Of a stretch of 48,702 nt of DNA, positions 40,209 through 48,221 are shown piece by piece. The notes below the pieces were generated by a model. That model did not search any database. It saw only the letters and a program-made list of their open reading frames with translations, and was not told the origin of the DNA. Each line of letters starts with the position of its first letter. The stretch's first letter is position 1. A program made the position numbers and the translations under genes. Location: positions 1-48,702 of IMG/VR virus record IMGVR_UViG_3300005613_000099; one strand, 5' to 3'. This DNA is from a virus.

Positions 40209-41057
40209 ATGCCACTTAAACGAAGAGAAGCAAAGAAGGTCTACCAGAGTCAAGCAGATCCAAACGGTATAGTGGCTCTTGTTGATCTCGACATAATCCT
40301 TTACCAAGCATCTTGTGTCTGTGACGTAGTTAGTTATTGTTATCCCGGCCATATCCCTATTCACTACAAGAAAGATGCCGTTAACTACTGTCACGCAAAT
40401 GGCCTAGACCCAGACCTATTAGTCAAGGAGGTTACACCTGAGCCAGTTGAGTTCTGTCTACACACCATAAAGATGATGATTCATAACATCATGGACAAGA
40501 CAGGTGCAACTATTATGAGGGGTTTCCTGACAGGTAAGGGCAATTACCGTGAGACTATTGACAGTCGCTATCCTTATAAGGGTAACAGACCTTCTGAGAA
40601 GCCTACACATTTTAATGCGGCTAGGGAGTATTTGATTAAACAGTTTGATGCAGAAGTGGTGGAGGGTTGCGAGGCTGATGATTGGCTTGGAATCTGCCAG
40701 ACAGATAGTACTATTATAGCGTCTTTAGATAAAGATTTAGACCAGATAAAAGGGAAGCATTATAACTGGACAAAAGATATATTATACGAAGTTACTCAAG
40801 AAGATGCAGACCGTTTCTTCTATACTCAACTTCTTACAGGCGACTCCGTAGACAACATCAAGGGCATCAAAGGAGTTGGCCCAAAAACTGCTGAGAAGCT
40901 TCTACAAGATGCCACCACTTGTTTAGATATGTATACAATTTGTCTGAATGAATACGAGAAGGCTGATATGGACTACTATGACCTGCTTGAGAACGCTAAT
41001 CTGCTTTGGATTCAACGAGAAAAGGATGTACTATGGACACCGCCAAAGGATAGCTAA
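40209..41057 (+). CDS. 5'-3' exonuclease (FEN-like, T7 gp6 role)
   Basis: A 282-residue nuclease with a PIN-like fold: VALVDLDIILYQA (Asp in first strand), VVEGCEADDWLG (~150), SLDKDLDQIKG, and the helix-hairpin-helix LLTGDSVDNIKGIKGVGPKT at ~215-235 that grips DNA. It removes RNA primers and degrades host DNA. Directly followed, with shared bases, by endonuclease I, the T7 partner in host DNA breakdown. Confidence 0.85.
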   Translation: MPLKRREAKKVYQSQADPNGIVALVDLDIILYQASCVCDVVSYCYPGHIPIHYKKDAVNYCHANGLDPDLLVKEVTPEPVEFCLHTIKMMIHNIMDKTGATIMRGFLTGKGNYRETIDSRYPYKGNRPSEKPTHFNAAREYLIKQFDAEVVEGCEADDWLGICQTDSTIIASLDKDLDQIKGKHYNWTKDILYEVTQEDADRFFYTQLLTGDSVDNIKGIKGVGPKTAEKLLQDATTCLDMYTICLNEYEKADMDYYDLLENANLLWIQREKDVLWTPPKDS

Positions 41058-41464
41058 TGCCTTACTACCGAAAGAAAAACTCCAAGGGCAAGCCCCCCAA
41101 GCCTTACCGATCATGGCTTGAACATGGGCTAGGTACTGGGGTTTTGAAGGATATGTCTTATGAACCCTACACCATCCCGTATACAGTCGAGACAAGCTAT
41201 AAACCAGATTTTGTCAACCAAGCGAAGCGCATTATCTTCGAAGCAAAAGGCCGGTTTGAATCCTCTACTGAAGCTGCCAAATACATTCATTTTCGTAACA
41301 GCAACCCCGACTGGACAATTATATTTGTGTTTGAACGACCAGACTGCCCGATGCCGCATTCTCGTAGACGAAAAGACGGTTCACGCTATCGTCACAGAGA
41401 TTGGGCTGAGAAGAATAATTTCCTCTGGTGTAGTCCCTCAACAATAAAGGGTGAATGGTTATGA
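41057..41464 (+). CDS. Endonuclease I / Holliday junction resolvase (T7 gp3-like)
   Basis: A 135-residue protein with SWLEHGL (Glu22), SYKPDFV and IIFEAKGRF, the acidic residues and lysine of the T7 endonuclease I active site. It resolves branched DNA before packaging and helps degrade host DNA. Overlaps exonuclease and RtcB genes at both ends. Confidence 0.85.
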   Translation: MPYYRKKNSKGKPPKPYRSWLEHGLGTGVLKDMSYEPYTIPYTVETSYKPDFVNQAKRIIFEAKGRFESSTEAAKYIHFRNSNPDWTIIFVFERPDCPMPHSRRRKDGSRYRHRDWAEKNNFLWCSPSTIKGEWL

Positions 41465-42687
41465 GTAAAGATAAGTTTCTTGTAGATAGCTCTCAACGCT
41501 GGCCTATCAAGCACTGGACACGTGGTGTAGATATGGATGAGAAAGCAATGGATCAGTTGCGTAATGTGGCTTCTATGCCGTTTATCTTTAAGCATGTAGC
41601 CGCTATGCCTGATGCTCATTGGGGGATGGGTGCAACCATTGGATCTGTGGTCGCTACCAAAGGGGCTGTGATTCCCGCAGCGGTTGGTGTTGATCTCGGT
41701 TGCGGCATGATGGCCGTGCAGACATCTCTTACCGCTAATGATCTGCCTGATAATCTTCATGAGATACGTCTGGATATTGAGCAGGCGGTTCCTCATGGGC
41801 GTACAAACAACGGTAAGAAGGGCGACCGAGGCGCATGGGCAGAATTGCCTGCCTCTCATAAGCAGCGTTGGTTAATCCTCAAGGAGCGTTACGACAAGAT
41901 TATCTCCAAACATCCTAAAGCTGAAGGTTACAATACTTGGCAGCATATGGGTACGCTAGGCACAGGTAATCACTTCATTGAAGTATGCCTTGACCAAAAT
42001 GATGCTGTCTGGGTAATGCTTCACTCAGGTTCTCGCGGTGTTGGTAACAAGATTGGTCAGTACTTTATCGAGAAGGCTAAAGAGGAAATGGAACGCTACC
42101 ATATCTTGGATAATCTGCCTGACAAGGATTTATCCTACCTTGTAGAGAATACTGAGTTATATGATGATTATGTTGAAGCTGTTGAGTGGGCTCAGGATTA
42201 TGCTCTTGAGAACCGAAAGGCTATGATGGAGAATAGTTTGGCAGTTCTTCGTAACCACTTACCACCATTTGCTATTACAGAAATGGCTGTCAATTCACAT
42301 CATAATTATATTGCTAAGGAGAACCATTTTGGTAGTAATGTGATCGTGACTCGCAAAGGCGCGGTGAGGGCGCGTAAGAACGATCTAGGCATTATTCCCG
42401 GTTCTATGGGCACGGGTTCATTCATTGTACGTGGTCTTGGAAACGAACAGTCCTTCTGTTCTTGCTCACATGGCGCTGGTCGGGTTATGTCCAGAGGTCA
42501 GGCTAAGAAAGAGATCAGTCTGGAACAACATGCTAAGGCTATGGAGGGTATTGAAGCTCGTTTGGATAAAGATGTCCTTGATGAGAGCCCCGCAGCGTAC
42601 AAGGATATTGGTGCGGTTATGGCTGCTCAGGACGATCTCGTTGAGATTCTTTATCGTTTACGTCAAGTAGTCAACATTAAGGGTTAA
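41461..42687 (+). CDS. rtcB: RtcB RNA ligase
   Basis: A 408-residue RNA ligase joining 2',3'-cyclic phosphate (or 3'-phosphate) to 5'-OH ends with GTP and Mn2+. Metal ligands are in GVDLGCGM (Asp78, Cys81), GTGNHFIEV (Asn170, His171), HSGSRG (His188) and NSHHNY (His281). His337 in CSCSHGAGR is the guanylated residue. All appear intact. ATG 41461 lies 9 bases after AAGGG. A tRNA-Pro gene follows by 8 bases, so repair of tRNAs cut by host anticodon nucleases is a reasonable role. Confidence 0.92.
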   Translation: MSKDKFLVDSSQRWPIKHWTRGVDMDEKAMDQLRNVASMPFIFKHVAAMPDAHWGMGATIGSVVATKGAVIPAAVGVDLGCGMMAVQTSLTANDLPDNLHEIRLDIEQAVPHGRTNNGKKGDRGAWAELPASHKQRWLILKERYDKIISKHPKAEGYNTWQHMGTLGTGNHFIEVCLDQNDAVWVMLHSGSRGVGNKIGQYFIEKAKEEMERYHILDNLPDKDLSYLVENTELYDDYVEAVEWAQDYALENRKAMMENSLAVLRNHLPPFAITEMAVNSHHNYIAKENHFGSNVIVTRKGAVRARKNDLGIIPGSMGTGSFIVRGLGNEQSFCSCSHGAGRVMSRGQAKKEISLEQHAKAMEGIEARLDKDVLDESPAAYKDIGAVMAAQDDLVEILYRLRQVVNIKG

Positions 42688-42695
42688 AAGTTTAT

Positions 42696-42772
42696 CTGTG
42701 CGTAGCTCAGTTTGGTAGAGTTCTCGGTTTGGAACTGAGATGTCGCAGGTTCAAATCCTGCCGCGCAGACCA
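42696..42772 (+). tRNA. tRNA-Pro (anticodon TGG)
   Basis: Complete cloverleaf with encoded CCA: acceptor CTGTGCG/CGCGCAG (one G-U), D-arm GCTC/GAGT, anticodon stem CTCGG/CTGAG with loop TTTGGAA and TGG at 42730-42732, T-arm GCAGG/CCTGC with TTCAAAT, discriminator A. It would read CCA/CCG and other proline codons. Confidence 0.93.
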
Positions 42773-42793
42773 TTTTATAAAGGATGAATGGCT

Positions 42794-43252
42794 ATGAGCA
42801 AGATGGATGTACATTTCTCCAGTGAAAAGATGGATTGGGAGACTCCACAGGACTTCTTTGATGAGTTGGATAAGGAGTTCGATTTCGATGTAGATGTATG
42901 TGCTAATAGTACTAACCGCAAGTGTGAGACATGGTATGGAGAAACACCACTAGGTTTTATAGACGGCCTTAATTCAAACTGGTATAACAAGCGTTACAGC
43001 AGTAATGTTTTCTGGATGAACCCGCCCTATGGCAGAGAAATAGTAAAATGGATGAAGAAAGCATATGAAGAAAGCTTGAGGGGTTGTACCGTGGTTTGCC
43101 TTGTTCCGAGCAGGACAGATACAAAATGGTGGCATGATTATGCTATGAAAGGTGAGATTAGGTTTATCAAGGGAAGGCTTAAGTTTGGAGGGCATAAGAA
43201 CGCCGCTCCTTTCCCAAGCGTAGTTGTAATCTTTAGAAAGGAACAGGTATGA
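42794..43252 (+). CDS. DNA N6-adenine methyltransferase (phage Dam-like)
   Basis: A 152-residue enzyme of the small phage Dam family. WETPQDFFDELDKEF at the start, DVDVCANSTNRKC, the catalytic NPPYG near residue 74, and KGRLKFGG ... NAAPFPSVVVIF at the end. It would methylate adenine in phage DNA, possibly against restriction. ATG 42794 is favoured over 42788 by ribosome-site spacing. Confidence 0.85.
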   Translation: MSKMDVHFSSEKMDWETPQDFFDELDKEFDFDVDVCANSTNRKCETWYGETPLGFIDGLNSNWYNKRYSSNVFWMNPPYGREIVKWMKKAYEESLRGCTVVCLVPSRTDTKWWHDYAMKGEIRFIKGRLKFGGHKNAAPFPSVVVIFRKEQV

Positions 43253-44007
43253 AAATATTATTTTTAGACATCGAAACCCAACCAAATATCTGCTATACTT
43301 GGGGGCTATTTAATCAAAACATAAGCATTAACCAAATTGTATCACCGGGAGCTACGTTGTGCTGGGCGGCTAAGTGGGCTGATAATCCTACTATCCACTT
43401 CTCTTCAGTCAAGCAAGATGGTATGAAGAAAATGCTGACTAAGATGCACAAACTACTTTGTGAAGCTGATGCAGTGGTTCACTATAATGGCACTCGGTTT
43501 GATATGCCCACATTGAACAGAGAGTTTATCAAGTACGAGATGTCTGTACCAGATCCTTATCACCAGATAGACCTGTATAGGACAGTTAAGCAGCGGTTTA
43601 AGTTCGCTAGTAATAAGCTGGATTGGATTTGTCAAGAGCTAGGTCTCGGTAACAAGGTACACCATAAGGGAATGTCTCTTTGGCATGATTGTATGCAGGG
43701 ATGTGATAAGGCTTGGAAGGTTATGGAGCGGTACAACAAACAAGATGTACGCCTTCTTCCTAAGCTCTATAAGAAACTACTACCGTGGATGAAGAACCAT
43801 CCTAACCATGCTCTTTATAACGATACTGCACGTCCTGTATGTCCTAACTGTGGCTCAGTATACGTAGTTAAAAAGGGGATTGAAACAACAGCTACTATGC
43901 AGTATCAACGATATAGGTGTAGTGATTGTGGTACACCTATTCGTGGACGGACTAACATCATGAGTAAAGAAAAGAAGGCTGCGGTACTTGTGCAGTCAAA
44001 GTTATGA
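43249..44007 (+). CDS. DEDD exonuclease with C-terminal zinc ribbon
   Basis: A 252-residue protein. The RNase H-like exonuclease domain has LFLDIETQP (Asp, Glu), VVHYNGTRFDMPTL (Asp) and RYNKQDVRLL (Asp). Residues ~200-235 form a four-Cys zinc ribbon (CPNCGSVYVV ... YRCSDCGTPI). It is a second 3'-5'-type nuclease besides the polymerase subunit. Its start overlaps the methylase stop (ATGA). Confidence 0.75.
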   Translation: MKILFLDIETQPNICYTWGLFNQNISINQIVSPGATLCWAAKWADNPTIHFSSVKQDGMKKMLTKMHKLLCEADAVVHYNGTRFDMPTLNREFIKYEMSVPDPYHQIDLYRTVKQRFKFASNKLDWICQELGLGNKVHHKGMSLWHDCMQGCDKAWKVMERYNKQDVRLLPKLYKKLLPWMKNHPNHALYNDTARPVCPNCGSVYVVKKGIETTATMQYQRYRCSDCGTPIRGRTNIMSKEKKAAVLVQSKL

Positions 44008-44017
44008 GGGATTGATT

Positions 44018-44218
44018 ATGAAAATAATATTTGTTCTTTGGTTTATATGGGCGGATACACCTGTAGAGTTGGGGTGGTATGCCACAAGCACCGCTTGTAT
44101 GGACGCAAGAATGTCTGTTACCAATCACGGGTATAGACCGGCCAGCTCGTACCTGTGTGTTCCTGTGGATAATAGCGGCAATCATTGGAAGAATAAAAAT
44201 AGAGGTATAGGGCGGTGA
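44018..44218 (+). CDS. Small possibly exported protein
   Basis: A 66-residue protein with a short hydrophobic start (KIIFVLWFIWA) that may be a signal sequence, and two later cysteines (TACMDA, YLCVPV) that could form a disulfide outside the cytoplasm. GAGGGATT precedes the ATG. Not recognised. Confidence 0.5.
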   Translation: MKIIFVLWFIWADTPVELGWYATSTACMDARMSVTNHGYRPASSYLCVPVDNSGNHWKNKNRGIGR

Positions 44219-44403
44219 CTCTCACAACCAAAGAAAAAATAGAACTAGTAGCTGCCCGGTACGATCCAGAAGCCATAGCCGATGCCCTTGAGATAGACAG
44301 TATTACCCTGCTTGAGGCGTATAGTCATCTTCTGGAAGAGAACTGGCACAAGTTTGAGGATATAGAAGATGATCTAGATGATTATGGGGGTTCTAATGAC
44401 TAA
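44215..44403 (+). CDS. Small acidic helical protein
   Basis: A 62-residue protein starting with GTG that overlaps the previous stop. Sequence EKIELVAARYDPEAIADALE hints at a small helix-turn-helix, then an acidic tail (DIEDDLDDYGG). Not recognised. Confidence 0.5.
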   Translation: MTLTTKEKIELVAARYDPEAIADALEIDSITLLEAYSHLLEENWHKFEDIEDDLDDYGGSND

Positions 44404-44728
44404 TAACGAAATGCTAAAGGCTACATCTGGCAGAGATACAGATACTGAGGATGAACCCTTATTCAGATCAAATTGGGTTAAGATAAGTGAGTACCCTAAC
44501 AACTTTGTACCGGCAGGTGCTAAGATTATTATAGGCGTAGATGAAGCCTCGCCAGACGGCGACTGTACGGTGAGGGGTTTTTGCAAAGACGGTGTTTTTC
44601 ACATTCAAGAGGTAGGGAATGAGCCTTGGCCCGAAGAACGTATGGATATTGTTGGTCAGAACGGGAATGAAGGTTCTCACTACGAAGAAATTCAATTAGA
44701 TCTTTTTGATGAAGACGAAGGCTGCTAA
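44396..44728 (+). CDS. Hypothetical acidic protein
   Basis: A 110-residue protein; ATG 44396 has GGGGG 5 bases upstream. Beta-rich middle (AKIIIGVDEASPDGDCTVRG), acidic C-terminus (LDLFDEDEGC). Not recognised. Confidence 0.5.
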   Translation: MTNNEMLKATSGRDTDTEDEPLFRSNWVKISEYPNNFVPAGAKIIIGVDEASPDGDCTVRGFCKDGVFHIQEVGNEPWPEERMDIVGQNGNEGSHYEEIQLDLFDEDEGC

Positions 44729-44910
44729 TGTTACTCAGTGAACTGCAATATGAGATTTATAAACGTAAAAGGGATAAAGAACGTAGAAAACCTGAGAAAG
44801 AAGCTCGTTCACGAGGGGCCGTAGCTTTCAATGGAGGTGTATGGGATAGTCTTCCCTTTTGGGCTAAATGGAAGTTTATGTTCTTAAAGAAAGATGTAGA
44901 GGAAGAATAA
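44728..44910 (+). CDS. Small basic protein
   Basis: A 60-residue protein, highly charged (YKRKRDKERRKPEKEARSRG) with an aromatic end (LPFWAKWKFMFLKK). Start overlaps previous stop (TAATG). Possibly nucleic-acid or membrane binding; unknown. Confidence 0.5.
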   Translation: MLLSELQYEIYKRKRDKERRKPEKEARSRGAVAFNGGVWDSLPFWAKWKFMFLKKDVEEE

Positions 44911-45107
44911 TGCCAACATACACCTACGCCTGTACCGAATGTAGCCACACCTTTGATATAAAACAACGTATAACTGATGACTCTTTGGAGGTATGTCCTG
45001 AGTGCAGTCATGTAGCTCTTAAGCGGGTTATTACTGCCAATCCTTTTATCCTTAAGGGCGATGGATGGGAGTCCTATCAGAAAAGCGGGAGGTACCATCA
45101 GAAATGA
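44910..45107 (+). CDS. FmdB-type zinc-ribbon protein
   Basis: A 65-residue protein with the FmdB pattern: PTYTYACTECSHTFDIKQ, then VCPECSHVALKRVI and GDGWESYQKSGRY. Two CxxC pairs hold zinc. The family is thought to act in regulation, but its role in phages is unknown. TAATG overlap with the gene before. Confidence 0.8.
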   Translation: MPTYTYACTECSHTFDIKQRITDDSLEVCPECSHVALKRVITANPFILKGDGWESYQKSGRYHQK

Positions 45108-45331
45108 GCGATGCCAAAGTTGTAAAGCTATATACACGAGAAGCCGCTAAAGATCCTGATGCCGTCCTAGAGCAAGCTATTGGTCAGTATAGTGATGTAC
45201 TTATACTGGGCTGGGACAAAGAGGGCTTCCTAGACCCCAGAGCCACCTTAGGCTTAAAATCAAAAGACCTGCTCTGGTTGATGGAGATATTTAAGTTCAA
45301 CCTGTTGTCAGGAATGTATGAGGATCAATAA
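45104..45331 (+). CDS. Conserved small protein
   Basis: A 75-residue protein (KDPDAVLEQAIGQYSDVLIL, KSKDLLWLMEIFKFNLLSGM). Proteins of this style occur in marine phages near nucleotide genes; function unknown. ATG overlaps the FmdB stop. Confidence 0.5.
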   Translation: MSDAKVVKLYTREAAKDPDAVLEQAIGQYSDVLILGWDKEGFLDPRATLGLKSKDLLWLMEIFKFNLLSGMYEDQ

Positions 45332-45346
45332 CAGTAAGGAAAATTT

Positions 45347-47278
45347 ATGAATGATTACCAAAAGTATATTCACAAATCGCGCTATGCTCGCTGGAGTAAT
45401 GTACTAGGACGAAGGGAGACTTGGGAGGAGACTGTTGGCAGGTATATAAAGTTCTTTTATCTAAGAAATAAAGATACAATGTTGTCATCAGTAGATGACT
45501 GGGAGGGATTACGACAAGCTATTACTAACCTAGAAGTAATGCCCTCAATGCGGTGTTTAATGACTGCGGGAGAAGCCCTAGACCGTGATAATGTGGCAGG
45601 GTATAACTGTGCGTATGTAGCTGTGGACAGTCCACGAGCCTTTGATGAGGCCATGTATGTACTTATGTGTGGTACTGGTGTAGGGTTTAGCGTTGAGCGT
45701 CAGTATGTGCAAAAATTGCCCGAAGTAGCTGAGGAGTTTCATGAAACAGACACAATCATCACTGTTGCAGATAGCAAAATCGGTTGGGCTAAATCTTACC
45801 GAGAATTCGTATCACTTCTGTTTAGTGGGCAAATCCCAAAATGGGATGTATCTAAGGTTCGGCCAGCAGGGGCTAAACTTAAGACCTTTGGAGGACGAGC
45901 TTCGGGCCCGGAGCCGCTGGTAGACCTATTTGAATTCTCTATAGAGGTGTTTAAAAATGCAGCAGGGAGAAAGCTTACTAGCATCGAGTGTCATGACCTC
46001 ATGTGTAAGGTCGCTGATATTGTCGTAGTTGGTGGCGTTCGGAGGTCTGCTCTTATTAGTCTTAGTAATCTTACAGACGAGCGGATGCGGGTAGCTAAAT
46101 CAGGGCAGTGGTGGGATTCTAACCCCCAACGAGCCTTAGCTAATAACTCTGTCTGTTATACTGAGAAGCCAGATATGGGTATCTTTATGAAGGAGTGGGA
46201 GGCGCTGTATGAAAGCAAATCAGGAGAGCGAGGAATATTCAGCCGAGAAGCAAGCCAGCGAGTTGCGGAGAGAAATGGCAGACGCGATAGCGGGTATGAT
46301 TTTGGAACAAATCCATGTTCGGAAATTATTCTCAGGTCAAAGCAGTTCTGTAACCTCACAGAAGTCGTTGTACGAAGCGGTGATTCCTTTGAAGATCTCA
46401 AGCGAAAAGTACGTCTTGCTACTATCCTTGGAACTCTTCAATCAACCCTTACTGACTTCCGATACCTGAGCAAAGCATGGCAGAATAACACTGAAGAAGA
46501 ACGGCTGTTAGGTGTGAGCCTTACTGGTATTATGGACCACCCTGTATTAAGTGGATCTGAACGGTGGATTGATTCTACTTTAACAGGTAAAGCTAAGGAT
46601 ATAATCTCTTTAGAAACAGTATTACAACAACTCAAGGAGGTGGCAGTTGAAACGAACAAAGAATGGGCTGATAAGCTTGGTATTCCTCAATCTACTGCAA
46701 TTACTTGTGTTAAGCCTAGCGGTACAGTATCACAATTGGTTGATTCTGCCTCTGGTATTCATCCTCGTTACTCTGAGTATTACATTAGGACTGTACGTAC
46801 GGATAAGAAAGACCCGTTATACTCTTTCCTAGCAGAACAAGGAGTGCCTGTAGAGGATGCCATCGGCAAGGAAGACTCAACAGCTATTTTTAGCTTCCCT
46901 ATGAAAGCCCCTGAAGGCTCTGTTATGCGGGATGATAGGTCAGCGCTCGAGCAGTTAGAGTTGTGGAAGGTGTACGCAGAGCATTATACAGAACACAAAC
47001 CTTCGATTACAGTCTATGTTAAAGAGGATGAATGGTTAGATACTGGTGCGTGGGTTTATAAGAATTTCGACATTTGTAGCGGTGTTTCTTTTCTGCCCCA
47101 TAGTGACCACACATATAAGCAAGCTCCTTATCAGGAGATAAATGAAGAAACTTATAATAGTATGGTCAAAGATATGCCTGAGATTGATTGGGATGCGTTG
47201 TCAGACTTCGAGAAGGAAGACATGACAACAGGGAGTCAAGAATATGCATGTGTTGGGGGGGCTTGTGAAATCGTATGA
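45347..47278 (+). CDS. nrdJ: Ribonucleoside-triphosphate reductase, adenosylcobalamin-dependent (class II)
   Basis: A 643-residue monomeric-type class II reductase that makes deoxynucleotides using vitamin B12. By alignment with the Lactobacillus enzyme, Cys88 and Cys335 are the redox pair, Cys324 in NPCSEI is the radical cysteine, Glu326 the acid, and Cys635/Cys640 in CVGGAC the C-terminal reducing pair. All are present. It is shorter than the ~740-residue bacterial enzyme, as in other phages. B12 must come from the host, and reduction from host thioredoxin. Confidence 0.9.
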   Translation: MNDYQKYIHKSRYARWSNVLGRRETWEETVGRYIKFFYLRNKDTMLSSVDDWEGLRQAITNLEVMPSMRCLMTAGEALDRDNVAGYNCAYVAVDSPRAFDEAMYVLMCGTGVGFSVERQYVQKLPEVAEEFHETDTIITVADSKIGWAKSYREFVSLLFSGQIPKWDVSKVRPAGAKLKTFGGRASGPEPLVDLFEFSIEVFKNAAGRKLTSIECHDLMCKVADIVVVGGVRRSALISLSNLTDERMRVAKSGQWWDSNPQRALANNSVCYTEKPDMGIFMKEWEALYESKSGERGIFSREASQRVAERNGRRDSGYDFGTNPCSEIILRSKQFCNLTEVVVRSGDSFEDLKRKVRLATILGTLQSTLTDFRYLSKAWQNNTEEERLLGVSLTGIMDHPVLSGSERWIDSTLTGKAKDIISLETVLQQLKEVAVETNKEWADKLGIPQSTAITCVKPSGTVSQLVDSASGIHPRYSEYYIRTVRTDKKDPLYSFLAEQGVPVEDAIGKEDSTAIFSFPMKAPEGSVMRDDRSALEQLELWKVYAEHYTEHKPSITVYVKEDEWLDTGAWVYKNFDICSGVSFLPHSDHTYKQAPYQEINEETYNSMVKDMPEIDWDALSDFEKEDMTTGSQEYACVGGACEIV

Positions 47279-47328
47279 GCTGAACTTAAATTCCCACCGA
47301 TTAACTTGTGGACTATAGGAGAAAGATT

Positions 47329-47583
47329 ATGGAAGAAGAAACAGAAGAAGAAACATACGAATTATTCTCAGTAAGCGATCTGCACGATTATTCTGTAGAG
47401 ACATCTAAATATATTTATGAAGGAAAGGGAAAGACTGCTACACACATTAGGACAGATAAACAAGTATGTTGCCCACCAGTATTTAAACGGGAAACTACTC
47501 AAGTATCAGCTTCTAGGCTGCGATTAAAAGATACTTCTAAATATAGCCCTCAAGGGGACGAACAAAAGTGGAGAGTCAAATGA
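47329..47583 (+). CDS. Small hypothetical protein
   Basis: An 84-residue protein with an acidic N-terminus (EEETEEETYELFSVSDLHDY) and a basic C-terminus. TAGGAGAAAG precedes ATG 47329. Not recognised. Confidence 0.5.
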   Translation: MEEETEEETYELFSVSDLHDYSVETSKYIYEGKGKTATHIRTDKQVCCPPVFKRETTQVSASRLRLKDTSKYSPQGDEQKWRVK

Positions 47584-47696
47584 ACGGTAAGAAAGCAAAA
47601 CTACTAAGGCAACTGGCTAAACTAGCCGCTCCTCTTGAGTGGAAGATAGCTTATAAGCTGTTTAAGAAGCGGTATAAAAAGGAAGGAGAAGTGTGA
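47580..47696 (+). CDS. Short basic peptide
   Basis: A 38-residue Lys-rich helical peptide (KKAKLLRQLAKLAAPLEWK). ATG overlaps the previous stop, and its own stop overlaps the next start. Amphipathic; may bind membranes or nucleic acid. Confidence 0.45.
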   Translation: MNGKKAKLLRQLAKLAAPLEWKIAYKLFKKRYKKEGEV

Positions 47697-47983
47697 TGGC
47701 ATGGTTTAAATCGAAGAAAGAACCTGAAGAACCCACGGTTAGAGTTAGAACGGGTAGACAAATAAGAGATTATGGTTGGGGTGGCGCTTATACAGTAGAC
47801 GAGGAGGTTGAGCTTACACTAGTAGAGGCTGTTAAACGTATTATCGAACATCTTGATCTTCAGCTAGTGTATGAACCTGCACAGCCCTCTAAAGACGCTG
47901 TTAAAGGTAAGCTATACAAACCCGAAGTGGTTAAGGAAGTAAAGAAGAAACGTGTAGCTAAGAAAGCAAAGAAGAAACGCTAA
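47696..47983 (+). CDS. Hypothetical protein with Lys-rich tail
   Basis: A 95-residue protein, last of the rightward arm. Helical middle (LVEAVKRIIEHLDLQLVYEP) and a strongly basic tail (KKKRVAKKAKKKR). AAGGAGAAG precedes the ATG. It ends at the point where the leftward lipoprotein gene ends, so the two arms converge here without a clear terminator. Confidence 0.5.
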   Translation: MAWFKSKKEPEEPTVRVRTGRQIRDYGWGGAYTVDEEVELTLVEAVKRIIEHLDLQLVYEPAQPSKDAVKGKLYKPEVVKEVKKKRVAKKAKKKR

Positions 47984-48221
47984 GCAGAGTTACACTGAAC
48001 ACCCTTAATAACAAGTGTCTGTCCCTTGCTGTTTGTAATCTTCCTTAAGACCCTGTTAGCATCGGCAATTTCTTTTACGCACTGATATATATAACAAGGT
48101 CTTTGGGAGCCTGTATAGTAACTTCATTGTCCTTAACTGTTACTACATCAACAGTAATGACAGACACGCCAATACAGCCACTCAACAATAACGTAGACAG
48201 AAACATAGCTAGTCCTCGCAT
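47980..48221 (-). pseudogene. Lipoprotein gene (possible spanin) with a frameshift
   Basis: The ATG at 48221 starts a typical lipoprotein signal peptide (RGLAMFLSTLLLSGCIG) with lipobox LLSGC. The frame ends at 48075 after 48 residues. Removing two bases in the AT repeat at about 48082-48091 joins it to a second frame (QCVKEIADANRVLRKITNSK ... VQCNSA) ending at 47980, total 79 residues. It follows the endolysin and hydrolase genes, where outer-membrane spanins are found. Frameshift, sequencing error or natural slippage cannot be told apart here. Confidence 0.55.
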
